Positions 46,627 through 57,779 of a stretch of DNA of 64,000 nucleotides are shown here, piece by piece. Made by a program: the position numbers and the translations under genes. Source of the stretch: Sacculina carcini (lineage: Eukaryota; Arthropoda; Thecostraca; Sacculinidae); contig OU696594.1 of NCBI GenBank assembly GCA_916048095.2, positions 2,504,781 to 2,568,780 on the forward strand, written 5' to 3'. Every line of letters begins with the position of its first letter. Within the stretch, counting starts at the first letter, position 1. The notes beneath the pieces were generated by a model. The model had not been told where the DNA came from, searched no databases, and was given only the letters and a program-made list of their open reading frames with translations.

Positions 46627-46945
46627 GTGTGCACAAGTATCGAAAATGACCGATTTCGGTCAATTTTGACGTTTTTGGGGTGTCAGTGACATATGTGTGC
46701 ACAAGTATCGAGAATGACCGATTTCGGTCAATTTTGACTTTTTTGCGATGTCAGTGACTACGTGTGCACAAGTATCGAAAATGACCGATTTCGGTCAATT
46801 TTGACGTTTTTGGGATGTCAGTGACATACGTATGCACAAGTATCAAAAATGACCGATTTCGGTCAATTTTGACGTTTTTGAGATGTCAATGTCATACGTG
46901 TGCACAAATATCGGAAATGACCAATTTTGGTCCATTTGGAAAATT
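46627..46945 (+). repeat. 68-bp minisatellite with internal dyad
   Basis: GTGTGCACAAGTATC-type starts lie at 46627, 46695, 46762, 46830 and 46898 (period 67-68). Each unit has ATGACCGATTTCGGTCAATT, whose arms GACCGA/TCGGTC are perfect, followed by TTGACGTTTTTGGGATGTCA. The last unit is diverged and has lost the dyad. Confidence 0.9.
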
Positions 46946-46969
46946 ACACTTTGGAACATTTACACTTCG

Positions 46970-47390
46970 GACACTTATAGCTTTTCTTGTAGAACACAAC
47001 ATTATCTACACAATAGTATAATTTTTATAGTTGTACCATTGCTGATATATGAGAAATAGATAGCGGAATAATAACCAAAATATTCGCGTTTCTCAGTGCT
47101 AATATTGCTTGCTCTCAGTGCTTAATATTTTTTGACTTTGTCATTTTGATTTCACACCGCCGTAACTTTTTTCAAAACACTTTGGATAATATAAAATTAT
47201 ACCGTGTTGTAGAAAACAAAATTCCCATCATGATGGTATAACTTATTTAGATGTGTGATATTTATTTGTTGAGTGATATTTGTTGAGAAATAGAGAAAAA
47301 AGCAAATAAAATCGGTCGCCTTAAGTTAAAATGAAATTATGAATGTAGATTCTAATTTTGTCATTTTTACATATTCCTTAGATGTTATTT
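46970..47390 (-). repeat. Inverted 341-bp satellite, early variants
   Basis: This is the reverse complement of the satellite, including the CATCATGATGGTATAACTT variant that comes near the start of each composite element. Confidence 0.8.
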
Positions 47391-47399
47391 TTTTTGCCA

Positions 47400-47790
47400 T
47401 GCAATGATTGCAAATTTTCTAAATGTCTGTTTGTATCGTATCTCCTGCTAAACCACTGGACCGATTTTTTTATGAAACTTGATCTCTAGGGGTAAAATGG
47501 ATGCAAGATGGTCATAGGCTAGGTTTTGTTGACCTCCGAGGTCATTTTCAAGGTCATTGAGGTCATTTGTGTCTGTTTACCCTATCTTCTCCTAAACCAC
47601 TGGACCGATTTGGATGAAACTTGGTCCCTAGGTGTAAAATGGATGCAAGAAGGTCATAGGTTAAGTTTTGTTGCATATAAACATATAAACTAGCATATAA
47701 ACCCGATAATAATCAAAACGTTATTCTGTCTGTGTGTGTGCACAAACGAGTTTTTCACATTTTGGGGATTTTATGCCACGGGTTTGAGAA
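47400..47790 (+). repeat. Two 141-144-bp tandem units and an end module
   Basis: GGACCGATTT occurs at 47458 and 47602. The units match 8061-8490. The following 47690-47790 (ACTAGCATATAAACCCGATAA; CTGTCTGTGTGTGTGCAC) matches the start of the window. Confidence 0.8.
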
Positions 47791-48357
47791 AAACTGCTCA
47801 ACAGAATTGACAGGTTTTTATATCCACAGAATGAAAATTTTGTCTTCTACAAGATGATATATTTTTAAAATATGTAGTGCCAACATTCAAAAAGATATAA
47901 CCGTTTATCCAAGACTATGTCATTTCCACCGACGACTGATAGATTTAACACAGCGATCAATGGAGACAATGGCGGATCCAGGAATTTTGCAGGGGGGCTT
48001 AGCCTCTTTGAAATACGTTTTTAAAAATTTCCTTCGCATGCAATGTTTACCCCTAATTTGATATATCTTCTAAAAACATTTTCAACCAACCAATATAAAA
48101 TATTCAGCCCCAATATAAATATTCACTTCATCCGCCTATGATTTCTCGCTGCTGCGAAATCAACATCTGAGTTTATGTGCAAAGCGCATGACGTAGGGCG
48201 CTAGCGTTCAGGACAAAATCTAGCTAAAAATCTAAAATATATACATTCAAATATTTAGTCTTTTCTATTGGTAAATAGTTGTTGTTTGTTTACATTTTTC
48301 TATTTAAATTTGTATTTGTTTGCTTTTATTAATTCAATATTTATTTTATTTATATAA
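47791..48357 (+). other. Unassigned intergenic sequence
   Basis: No gene is seen. A stretch near 47968 (CAATGGCGGATCCAGGAATT) resembles the end of the MITE at 1545, but no matching opposite end with a target duplication was found. Confidence 0.4.
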
Positions 48358-49196
48358 TACTAGCATTAAACCCGCCCGTTGTGCGGAGCAATTCATAACA
48401 TGAAATTCATATTCAATTCATAAAAAATATAGAAAAATAAAAATGAAATAGGGTACACTCATAAAAATATTAAACAATTGAAAATTATAAGTTTAATTAA
48501 CTTTATTTCGACAAAATATTTCCCCTCAGTCTGCCTTAGTCATTTTTACACCCGCCCGTCGTGCTGAATAATTTAGAACTGGAACACGATCCGTTCTGGA
48601 TCTTGAAGTCATATACATTGGTTTTGTGTATGGATTAATTGTACATGGGAAATTGAACGTTCTATTCTGCTGCTCTGTAGCTGCTCTTCGTGCGGAATAA
48701 TTCAGAACTCAAACACGAAACATATTGACGAAGTTTTTTCCCTCAACACTGCTCAAATTCACACCCGTCCTTCGTGTGTAGTAATTCAGAAGTGTAACAC
48801 TATCAAAACAATGAAACTTTCAGTCATCTCTATAATTCTAGATTAATGCTTCCGCTAAAACAGTATATGCATATAGTTGGCATTGCATGATATTACAACC
48901 CATATCCTTATGCAGCTTAAGCGTATGCAACTTGAAATTAAACCAATTAAATTACACAGTAAAATTCAGTAGTTAACTTTGTTCCCAGTAGCATTTTACC
49001 AGCCCATCGTGCGGAACAATTGAGGTGTAAATATTGAGGACAATAAAGCCTTTCTATTCAGTATAGTGTAGCATTAATTAAGGTGTACGCAATAAAACCA
49101 CACCATCCATGCTTGGAGCTAATATGATGCATTGTTAATTGTGAGTGGGCTTCAGTGAAATTTAATCGGTGTATATTCCTGTGTAATCGCAACAAC
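48358..49196 (-). repeat. Inverted composite repeat, terminus to pivot
   Basis: It starts with the reverse complement of the element end (ACTAGCATTAAACCCGCCCG) and runs back through hairpin modules near 48550 and 49000 to the inverted pivot at about 49098-49131. It stops at TCCTGTGTAATCGC, where the (AAC)n tail of a LINE is inserted. It lacks the module series between the terminus and the 48700 region, so it is internally deleted. Confidence 0.75.
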
Positions 49197-51195
49197 AACA
49201 ACAACAACAATGTATTTGTATAGGGCTCACACAGAAACAAGCGCGAAAGAGACAACAATTAGAAACAACAGTACACGATATCAAGATGTGAGAAAAGAAG
49301 TAGAAAATTCACAGAAAGGAATTTTTTTAAATAATAAAGGAGATAAATAAAATGAAAATAAGTAAAAACATAAGTAATTGTAAATTAGAGGCATAGGGAA
49401 GCGTAAGGTGTAAGAGTGCGAGAAGTGGGATCAAAAGATTTAGCAAAAATATATTTACGAAGTGAGGAGGAAAATCTACTAAAGGATGAAGAGGAAGTGA
49501 TTGAGGAAGGAAGATCATTGTAGACCCAAGGCGCATAGAAAGAAAATGATTTTGCGGACCAAGGTGACTCGTTGATAGCGCGAGGACAGGATAAAGGACG
49601 ATGAACACGAGAATTATAGTCATTAGAAGAAACTAGAAGATCAGAAAGATAGGACGGGGAAGAGCTATTGTGCAGAATTTCATATATGAGACAACATAAC
49701 CGAAAATGAATCCTAGGAATGATGGGAAGCCAGTGGAATTGGAACAAGAATTGAGAGGTAAGGCGGCAAGGTGTAGGATGGAGCACAAAACGACAGGATT
49801 GATTAATTATTTTTTGAAGGATTTTCAGGGATTTGTTGGTAAGAATGTAGTGGAGTGAGCTGCAATAATCAAGACGAGAAAGAACAAGAGACTGTATTAA
49901 TTTAATAGAAGAAGGCTGGTCTAAACAGGATCGAATAGGGTATAGACTGCGTAAAATCAAACGACAGGTGCGCGAAATACAGACAACATTGTTTGAAAAG
50001 GACAAGTTGGAATCGAAGATAGCACCCAAGTTTCAAACAGAGGAAGCTACAGCGATTGGGAGTAATGGAGGAGAAATGCGCGGAGGGTGGAGGATAAGAA
50101 ATTCAGACTTAGAAGTGTTGAGAATGAGCCAACGAGAGGTGGTCCAGGACGTAATATCAGAGAGAATATCATTGAGAAGAGTGGCATGAGAGAAAGGACA
50201 AGGAATTAGGAGTTGTATATCATCGGCATAAATATGGAAAGGAATGTTGTATTTACAAAGGACAGGACAGAGAGAAGACATGTAAAGATTGAAAAGAGTA
50301 GGACCCAAGATAGAACCTTGAGGGACACCAGAAATAACAGAAGCAGATTTTGAAACAGTTGAATTGAAGTTTACTGAAAAAGTGCGACCAGAGAGATAGG
50401 ATTTGAGGAGAGACAATGCTGACGAGGATAGACCCAGAGAAGAAAGATCATTGATGAGAATGGCATGATTGACAAGATCGAAGGCTAGAGACATATCGAG
50501 AAGAACAAGGAGAACTGATTGACGATAGGAAAATTTAGATAAGATTTCATGAGTAACTGAAATAAGGACGGATTCCGTAGAGTGACAGGAGCGAAACCCA
50601 GATTGGAAAGGATGAAGGACCTGGAAAATAAGGGGAGACAACTGGGAAAAAATAGCGGATTCAAGGAGTTTTGAAGGAAAGCTGAGAAGAGATATAGGAC
50701 GGTAATTAGCGCATTCAGACGGATTTAATGTAGGTTTTTTAAAGGATAGGATGGACGATGGCATGTTCATCAGATAGGAATTGGCCATGAAGAAATGATG
50801 AATTAATGAGATGTAATAGATAAGGAACAAGATAAAATATTGAAGGGGAGATAGCTCTAAAATTAATAGGATCAGCCGGAGAGGAGGAAATTTTGAGGGA
50901 AGATATCATGGTAAGAATATCTGAAAGATGTATTTGCGAGAATGAAGTGAATTGTAGAGACACACGAGTATGTGTAACAGGGATATTGGAAGAGGGGCGT
51001 TTAGATTGAACAGTTAGGACTTTATTAGTGAAATGAGAAGATAATTGAGAGGCAGTTAGATTAGATAAAGAGGAGTTAGATCGAGAGCCAGTGAGAAAGT
51101 TTAGAGTTGTCCAAAGAGACTTAGGGGATCGGGAGAGCGAAGAGAGACGGGAGGAGACGTAATTTTGTTTCGCTGCAGACAAGGCCGAGATATAT
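49197..51195 (-). pseudogene. 5'-truncated, broken LINE (reverse transcriptase part)
   Basis: On the minus strand it begins inside the region upstream of the RT (YISALSAAKQNYVSSRL) and continues through the RT: ANYRPISLLSF, FDLVNHAILINDL, SGVPQGSILGPTLF and catalytic IYADDIQLL. The thumb region (GAIFDSNLSFSNNV; SRLDYCSSLHYIL) and a 3' UTR follow, ending ATACAAATACA then (TTG)n at 49197. It is closely related in layout to the LINE at 21985-25903 but a different family (different tail and clearly diverged protein). It has two lesions: an extra T in the run at about 50743-50755 shifts the frame, and a TGA near 50030-50032 interrupts it before GAIFDS. The 5' truncation is the usual result of incomplete target-primed reverse transcription. 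Confidence 0.9.
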
Positions 51196-51417
51196 GGTGA
51201 TATATGTGGTTACCTTGTCCACATCCAACTGGTCTGAGTCAGAGAGTCTGTCTACCACAGCATAAGCATCTCCAGACAGCCTCATCTGAATAACTGTGGC
51301 GATGTCAGAAACTTTCCTGAGTTTGCATATTTTCTTCACTTTGCTGATCCACTGAACAGCATCCTCTTTTCCGTCGAACTCAGGAATATGTCTAAGGATA
51401 AACTCTTTCTCCGTCAT
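51196..51417 (-). pseudogene. gag: Gag N-terminal fragment of an LTR-type element
   Basis: The minus frame from ATG at 51417 reads MTEKEFILRHIPEFDGKED, then AVQWISKVKKICKLRKVSD and VIQMRLSGDAYAVVDRLSD. This is the pattern of Ty3-type Gag N-termini: a target-size phrase followed by WxxKxxxxxxL, then LxGDAY/AxxxxxxL. About 74 codons remain before the frame runs into the LINE at 51195, with which it is fused by chance. The sequence upstream (51418-51540) may be its leader. It is different from the Gag at 20593-21534. It could belong to the CCHC-type element whose Pol lies at 15440-18844, but no overlap allows a test. Confidence 0.6.
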
Positions 51418-51654
51418 ATTGCAGAAATAGCTTGTACGAACACCAAATATAAATCAACGCTATATTATTACACCAAAGAGCAGCACAGAACTAAACACCT
51501 CCGGCCCACCAGAAATCCCAAACACCAATCCCACACATATTCACATTCACGCTACACTTCCACACACACACACACACACACATACGCACATACATACATA
51601 CAAACATACACACATACATACATACATACAAAGGCAAGAACGGCCTTTCTGGAG
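51418..51654 (+). repeat. Leader remnant and CA/ATAC microsatellite
   Basis: Unassigned sequence to 51555 is followed by (CA)n, (ATAC)n and (CATA)n over 51558-51632. The Thr-His-rich frames here are artefacts. Confidence 0.7.
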
Positions 51655-52258
51655 GTACTAGTTAAAAGATATTGAGCTAAAGGACGTCTCCAAAGAGAAA
51701 GACCTCGGAATAATAGTTCACAGCAGCCTTTCACCAGAAAGTCACATTTCAAATATAGTCAAGAAAGCGAATAACAAGATAGCGAACATAAAAGCAGCAT
51801 TTTCGTACATTGATGAGGGGATTCTAGCGAAATTGATTACATCCACCATTCGGCCAACATTGGAATATGCAGAAATTGTTTGGAGTCCACATTTACAAGA
51901 ACATATTAAAAAACTGGAGAAGGTACAGAAATCAGCCACAAAATTTTTAGGAAGCATCAAACATTTGGCATATTTCGACAGACTAAAAAAGTTAGGTTTG
52001 ACAACGCTAGAAGAAAATAGAGTTAGAGGGGATTTAATCTCAGTTTATAGATGTCTTGCAGGGAAGGATAAAATGGAAAATCAGAAGTTGTCTCAATTCT
52101 CAAAATATAATAGGAATCACAGTTTTGGCCTACAAAAACGCAGGATTAAAATGGACATCCAAAAATATAGTTTCCCAAATAGAGCAGTAGATAGATGGAA
52201 TAGGTTGCCAAGCGACATAGACACAACTGTTTAAGAAGACATATGACAACTGGAAGGC
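51655..52258 (+). pseudogene. LINE C-terminal fragment (thumb/tail of a reverse transcriptase)
   Basis: The plus frame reads ELKDVSKEKDLGIIVHSSLS, SNIVKKANNKIANIKAAF, STIRPTLEYAEIVWSPHLQE, then LEKVQKSATKFLGS, RLKKLGLTTLEENRVRGDL and FPNRAVDRWNRLPSDI. This is the well-known C-terminal part of Jockey/CR1-group reverse transcriptases (KDLGxxxxxxLxxxxHI; RPxLEYAxxVWxPH; LxxLGLxTLExRRxRGDL; NxWNxLP). No active-site region is present, so the copy is 5'-truncated at about 51655. A lost base in ACAACTGTTTAAG (about 52225-52235) moves the tail KKTYDNWKAGVTRL into another frame. It faces the opposite way to the neighbouring LINE at 49197-51195. Confidence 0.88.
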
Positions 52259-52530
52259 GGGAGTCACGCGCCTCTGACTCATTCCTGCGAAGACAACTAG
52301 TAAGACAACTAGTAAGAACACAAAGCAAGCAGTTCCTTACACACCGAATACGTGTAACAGCACATGAACGCGCGCACGCACATGCACCCTCTTCTACAGT
52401 TGTGAACACACGCGCATACACACAGCGCAAGCACACATACACACGCACACATCATTTCAACAGTGCCGCTCAAACAAACGCCAACACTAATACACTAACA
52501 CTCCGCTCAGACAACACTACCCATGTTGTC
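52259..52530 (+). repeat. Short-repeat spacer
   Basis: AAGACAACTAGT occurs twice in tandem (52291-52315), followed by ACACGCGCATACACACA-type low-complexity sequence. A small inverted repeat, AGACAACA..TGTTGTCT, lies at 52509-52531 next to the end of the Ty3-like relic and could be related to an LTR edge. Confidence 0.5.
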
Positions 52531-54764
52531 TCAACTACAACAATACCGTAGAGGAGAACGCCTTTCCCTCCCGGAACGTCTCAGCACTGGTTCTTCCACG
52601 TGGTCATTCACACCTTCATCGGAATGATCCAAAGTGATAAACAGTCTGTCTTTGTTCATATTAGCAACGTTGGCATGCTGACCATCTTCTCCTTCTGTCC
52701 TGGGTCTTAGATCACGCACGTGGCGCGGCACACCACCAACTTCGACAGCGTTCTCTGATACTATTCCAGTCACAAGCCCTTTCTCGTACCGTTCATTGCA
52801 CCTGGCTCCCGACGGTCGCACCCATACAGCATCACCAATTGAATACCGATATTTACCTCCTATATCTTCACTCAACTCTTGATTTGCGCTGTCAACGTCT
52901 CGAATTTTAACCTGGTACCTAAAAAGAGAATCTGCAGGAGATAACGTTAACTCTGGCCTGTCCCTGGGCGCCACGTTGTATCGATAGACGGCCTCAGCGA
53001 TTATACAGTTCTTCTTAGCCGCTATTGACTTTACAGTGCGGTGGCAGCGTTCAGCTATTCCATGACCAGATGGTTGATACGCGCACCTAAACCGTAAATG
53101 TATCTGCCATTGACGAGCAAATGCCATGAATCTTTGACTACGAAATGCAGTGTCGTTGTCTAGTAGTAGCTGTTCTGGTGCTCCACGCTCAAAAAATACA
53201 TCCTCCAACTGCTGCACGATATACGGTATACTCTGGAATCTCAATTTCCGCCATATTGCATAGCGTGACGGGCCATGGTCAATCATCGTGAGAAAATGCT
53301 CGCCTCTCACATAAGGGATGTCAACTCCCACTCGTTGCCATGCCTTTGTTACACCAAGGCCTCCATGATTCCATTTAACCGGTGCAGGATTAATGGACTG
53401 GCACTCCTGACACCGGGACACAACAGACAAAACTTGACGCTTGGTTGCCGGTAGTTTTGCCCGCTTGGTGAAATACAGCGTGCGTCTGACGCCCGGATGA
53501 CCAGTCTCGCGATGCAGCTTTTCTCTCAAAGGCTCGACGTCTCCCACAGCACACGCAACTGATGCAGGTGGCGCTGTTTTTCCACCTCCCGAGCAGACTT
53601 CTCTTCGCAACCACATTTGCGGCACTCTTGTCGAAGCATCTGCACGATTAAAAGCCGAACCCACACAATGAACACTAACCGACAAGGCATATTCTTGCAC
53701 TATGGTCTGAAAGGTTGAGATCCGTCTCCTGATTAACAATTCGCTTGACGCCTTGGTACGCAGTCTTGCTCTTCCGGAGAGTGAGTCACTCAGCCAATGA
53801 AACACTGATCTCGAATCTGTCATTAGTCGAATACTTTCCATCTTCCATGCAGCCGCCAAATTCATGCCTTTTAGCACCGCATCCAGCTCAGCGATGTTGA
53901 TATGTGAGTCACAGTCCTTGCGTAACCAACAACAATCTTCAACAATACTGCCGTCTACCTCTAAAGCCACCCCTACTGCCAGTGAACTAGCGTCCACCCA
54001 AACCACCGCTTCATCGCCCAGCACACTCCACCTTCCTTTCGAGGGATCGTTCTTTTTCCACCTCTGATAGACATCCCCTAACATTGAACGTAAACCTTCA
54101 TCAGTTATCTCATCATCCCAATTATTAGTTATTGCAGCGACCCTACGTTTCAAATATGAAGCTGCCGGTCTCAAATACGCGCAAACAGGCAAATGTCCGG
54201 TAATTTGGTCGCACCATGAAAACACCACTCTTCTGCTCAATCTGGACACAGGAAGAATTTATTTAGCTCTTCTCCAAAAGATATTTCCATTCTCACTTCT
54301 TACTTGCACTCCCAATGCCTTCGCCCCTTCGCTCAAGCGCTCAGGCGACTTGCAGATCAATCCAAATTATTTCAAATGTTCTATCACCGCCTGCACTGAG
54401 ACAACAGTTTCATCGACCAAAATGTCATCTACATATGGGACTGTTCCTCTGAAGACATCGTCTCTCAGTCGCAATACGGCAGCCAACACAGACTTCATAA
54501 CCAAGGGTGCTATTGAAAGCCCATACCCCAACCTGGTTAAACAATATCTCGTTCAACGATATTCAACTGTTTGAAAGCTCCACAATGATTCATCAACTCT
54601 GAGCTGCAGATACGCGTCTTTTAAATCAACTAATGACACGTTGTTTCCTCGACGACGCCATTCGCTCAGTTTATCTGCACAAACATCTGCGTCGGCTGTA
54701 TGTAGATTTAGGTGCCCGTTCGATTATCTATAGTCCAACACAGGTCGCACTTTCTCATCATCCC
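52531..54764 (-). pseudogene. pol: Ty3-like Pol relic: RT (partial), RNase H, integrase
   Basis: A 572-codon frame (52531-54249) carries RNase H (WVDASSLAVGVAL near residue 82; NIAELDAVLKG; MTDSRSVFHWL) and an integrase. The integrase has an HHCC finger (LHRETGHPG ... CQECQ) and catalytic residues in RVGVDIPYV, LLLDNDTAF and SGHGIAERCHR, near 310, 363 and 398. Upstream in the same frame the RT continues to 54764: VSLVDLKDAYLQL, LTRLGYGLSIAPLVM and catalytic VPYVDDILVDE. It contains at least four in-frame stops: after VLDYR, after VEYR, after EHLK and after FWRRAK. The RT starts abruptly beside a LINE tail, so gag, protease and LTRs are gone. From memory this clade goes with Gag proteins like 20593-21534. 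Confidence 0.88.
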
Positions 54765-54955
54765 GCTGCAATAACAACAACAACAACAACAACGTGTATT
54801 TGCTATAGCGCCGGTAAAACACAAGCGCGAAAAAGGGAAAACATCAATTGAGATAAAACGACAATTGTAAAGAATATGGGAGAAATGAGCAAGTAAAAGA
54901 AAGAGAAGTCACAAAACAACCAAAATTGGTAAATAGCAAGCACAAGCACAAAGGG
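54765..54955 (-). mobile_element. LINE 3' end with (GTT)n tail
   Basis: On the minus strand ..CTTTTTCGCGCTTGTG then GGCGCTATAGCAAATACAC then (GTT)n. This matches the layout of the 3' end at 49197-49290. Only the 3' end survives. Confidence 0.65.
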
Positions 54956-55410
54956 CACAGCTATTATGCGCACTTGCGATTACACAGGAATATACTACTG
55001 TGTAGATAATTTTGTGTTCTACAAGATAAGGTATAATTTATACCCATGAATGATACAAAAAACGTGTAAAATTGGCAAAATTCTCAAATACATCCAAAAT
55101 TGCACTTGACCACCGGGCGACTGAAATAAAATTCCTTTTTCTACTATTTCTCAGTAAATATTTGTAACACAAAAAAATAAATTATACCATCGTGCTAAAA
55201 ATCTGGTTTTCTACAATACGGTATAATTTGTAATTTTCCAAAGTGTATCTGAAGGAAGTTACGGCGGTGTAAAGTCAAAAGAACATATTGCCAATTTGAC
55301 AGCTATTATGCGCACTTGCGATTACACAGGAGTATACTACTGTGTAGATAATTTTGTCTTCTACAAGATAAGTTATAATTTATACCCACAAATAATACAA
55401 AAAACGTGTA
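54956..55410 (+). repeat. 341-bp satellite array
   Basis: There is about one and a third units (ATTATGCGCACTTGCG at 54964 and 55306). It ends at ACGTGTACA near 55412, where hairpin modules follow. Confidence 0.85.
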
Positions 55411-57779
55411 CAAAAATCTTCATTATTACGTGTTCAAGTTCTGAATATTTCCGTACGACGAGCAGACTTAAACATGACGCTATTTGAGGGAAATATTTTG
55501 TCCAAATATAAAAAAATATTCACCTTCATACTTTTCTATTAGATAAGACTTTTAATGGGTTTACTTTTTTCTTTTTAATTTGTATCTCTTCTTCATAAAT
55601 TGAATATTAGTTTTATTGTAGGAATTGTTCCTCATGACGGGCGGGTTTAATGCTATAATGGGTAAAACGTGTTCCAATGGTTTTAATTTTCCAAAGTGTT
55701 CCTAAAGGAAGTTACGTCGGTGTAACGTCAAAATGACATGTTGTCAATTTGACAGCTATTATGCGCACTTGCGATTACACATGATTATACACTGATTTAA
55801 TTTCACTGAAGCCCAATCACAATTAAGAATGCATCATATTAGCTCCAAGCATGGATGGTGTGGTTTTATTGGGTACAGTTTAATTAATGCTACACTATAC
55901 TGAATAGAATGGCTTTATTGTCCTCAATATTTACACATGAATTGTTCCGCCCGACGGGCGGGCAAAATACTACTGGGAGCAAAGTTAACTACTGAATTTT
56001 ACTGTATAATTTAATTGGTTCAATTTCAAGTTGCATAAGCTTAAGTTGCATAAGGATATGGGTTGTAATATCATGCAATGCCATCTATATGAATATGATG
56101 TTTTAGCGGACGCATAAATCTGGAATTATAGAGATGACAGAAAGTTCCATTGTTTTGATAGTGTTACACTTCTGAATTACTACACACGAAGGATGGGTGT
56201 GAACTTGAGCAGTGTTGAGGAAAAAACATCGTCAATAATTAAAACAAGAATTTACAAATTTCACTTTTTCTGTTGGTTGTTTTTCATCAATTTTCTTTGT
56301 GTTTGTTTCGTGTTTGAGTTCTGAATTATTCCGCACGACGGGCAGCTTCAAATATGAGGCGGGTTGTGGAAAAACATGTTCTCTAAATTGAAACATAAAT
56401 TTCACATTTAGACTTTTATATTGGCTAAACATTCCTATGGGTTTGTTTTTCTTTTTCAATTTTCACTAATTTTTTATGAATTGAATATTAATTATATTTA
56501 ATGAACCGTTCCGCACGACGGGCGGGCTTAAATGTATCTATAAAGAGTGGGTTTAAATTATAGCGAGGTATATGATATTTTGCTAGCAGTAAATATTCTA
56601 GCGATAAAAGTAGAAAAGCTGTTAAGCAAATACTTGGATTTCAATTCGTATTCAATATATTTTATGGATTTGACATGAATTTTATTGTATGAATTGTTCC
56701 GCACGTCGGGCGGGTTTAAAAAAAGTGTTTTTAGTTCATTTTTTCAAATGGTTCATTTAAAAAGGTAGTTTTTTTTAATATAAAAATGCTCCGCGATCAG
56801 CAACTATAGACAATAGAACGTTCAATTTCCCCTGTAGAATTAATCCATACACAAAACCAATGGATTTGACTTCAAATATGAATTTCATTGTATGAATTGT
56901 TCCGCACGGCGAGCGGGTTTAAAAAAAGTGTTTCCATTTTTAGTTCATTTTTTCAAATGTTTCATTTAAAAAAAGGTATATTTTTAAAAATAAAAAGGCT
57001 CCGCGGGCAGCAACTATAGAGAATAGAACGTTCAATTTCCCCTGTAGAATTAATCCATACACAAAGCCAATGGATTTGACTTCAAGATGCAGAACGGATC
57101 GTGTTCGAGCTCTGAATTATTCAGCACGACGGGCGGGTTTAAAAATGACTCAGGCGGACTGAGGGGAAATATTTTGTCGAAATAAAAATAATTAAACTTA
57201 TAATTTTCAATAGATGAATATTTTTATGAGTGTACCCTATTTCATTTTTATTTTTCCATATTTTTTATGAATTGAATATGAATTTCATGTTATGAATTGC
57301 TACGCACAACGGGCGGGTTTTAATGCTATATATATACATAAAGAAGAAATTATCTGTCTGTCTGTGTATGTATGCTTGAATATGAGGTGACATAATTGCG
57401 CTGGTTCATGGTTCGCTGGTTCAATGATCAGGGGCTTCAAACGCAAACGAAGCGATGGCTCATTATTATGAAATAAAAATGTCCCGCGGGCAGCAATAAA
57501 ACGTTCAATTTCACCGTGTAGAATGAATTCATATACAAAACTAATGGATTTGACTTCAAGAACCAGAACGGATGGTGCTCGAGTTCTGAATTATTCCGCA
57601 CGTCCGCCGGGTTAAAATATGAGGCGGGCTGAGTGAAAATATTTTGTCAAAATAAAATTAAAAATAATGAAATTTAGACTTTTTAATTGATTAAGGTTTT
57701 TATGAGTTTGCCTTATTTGTTTTTAATTTGCAATATTTTTATGAATTGCTCCGCACAACGGGCGGGTTTTAATGCTAGT
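55411..57779 (+). repeat. Composite repeat: pivot through terminus
   Basis: The pivot is at 55831. Hairpin modules lie near 55947, 56330, 56508, 56700, 56904, 57123, 57300, 57597 and 57750, and the terminus TTTTAATGCTAGT ends at 57779. It has the same order as array copies 1-3, but lacks the GTATTGGTGGGCCGCGTG segment (deleted between 56630 and 56640). One minimal unit (57299-57779) closes it. Confidence 0.8.

Noticed and set aside
47968-48155. Second MITE resembling 1545-1835 (CAATGGCGGATCCAGG..)
   Set aside because: The opposite end (..CATCCGCCTATG) matches weakly and no 8-bp target duplication was found.
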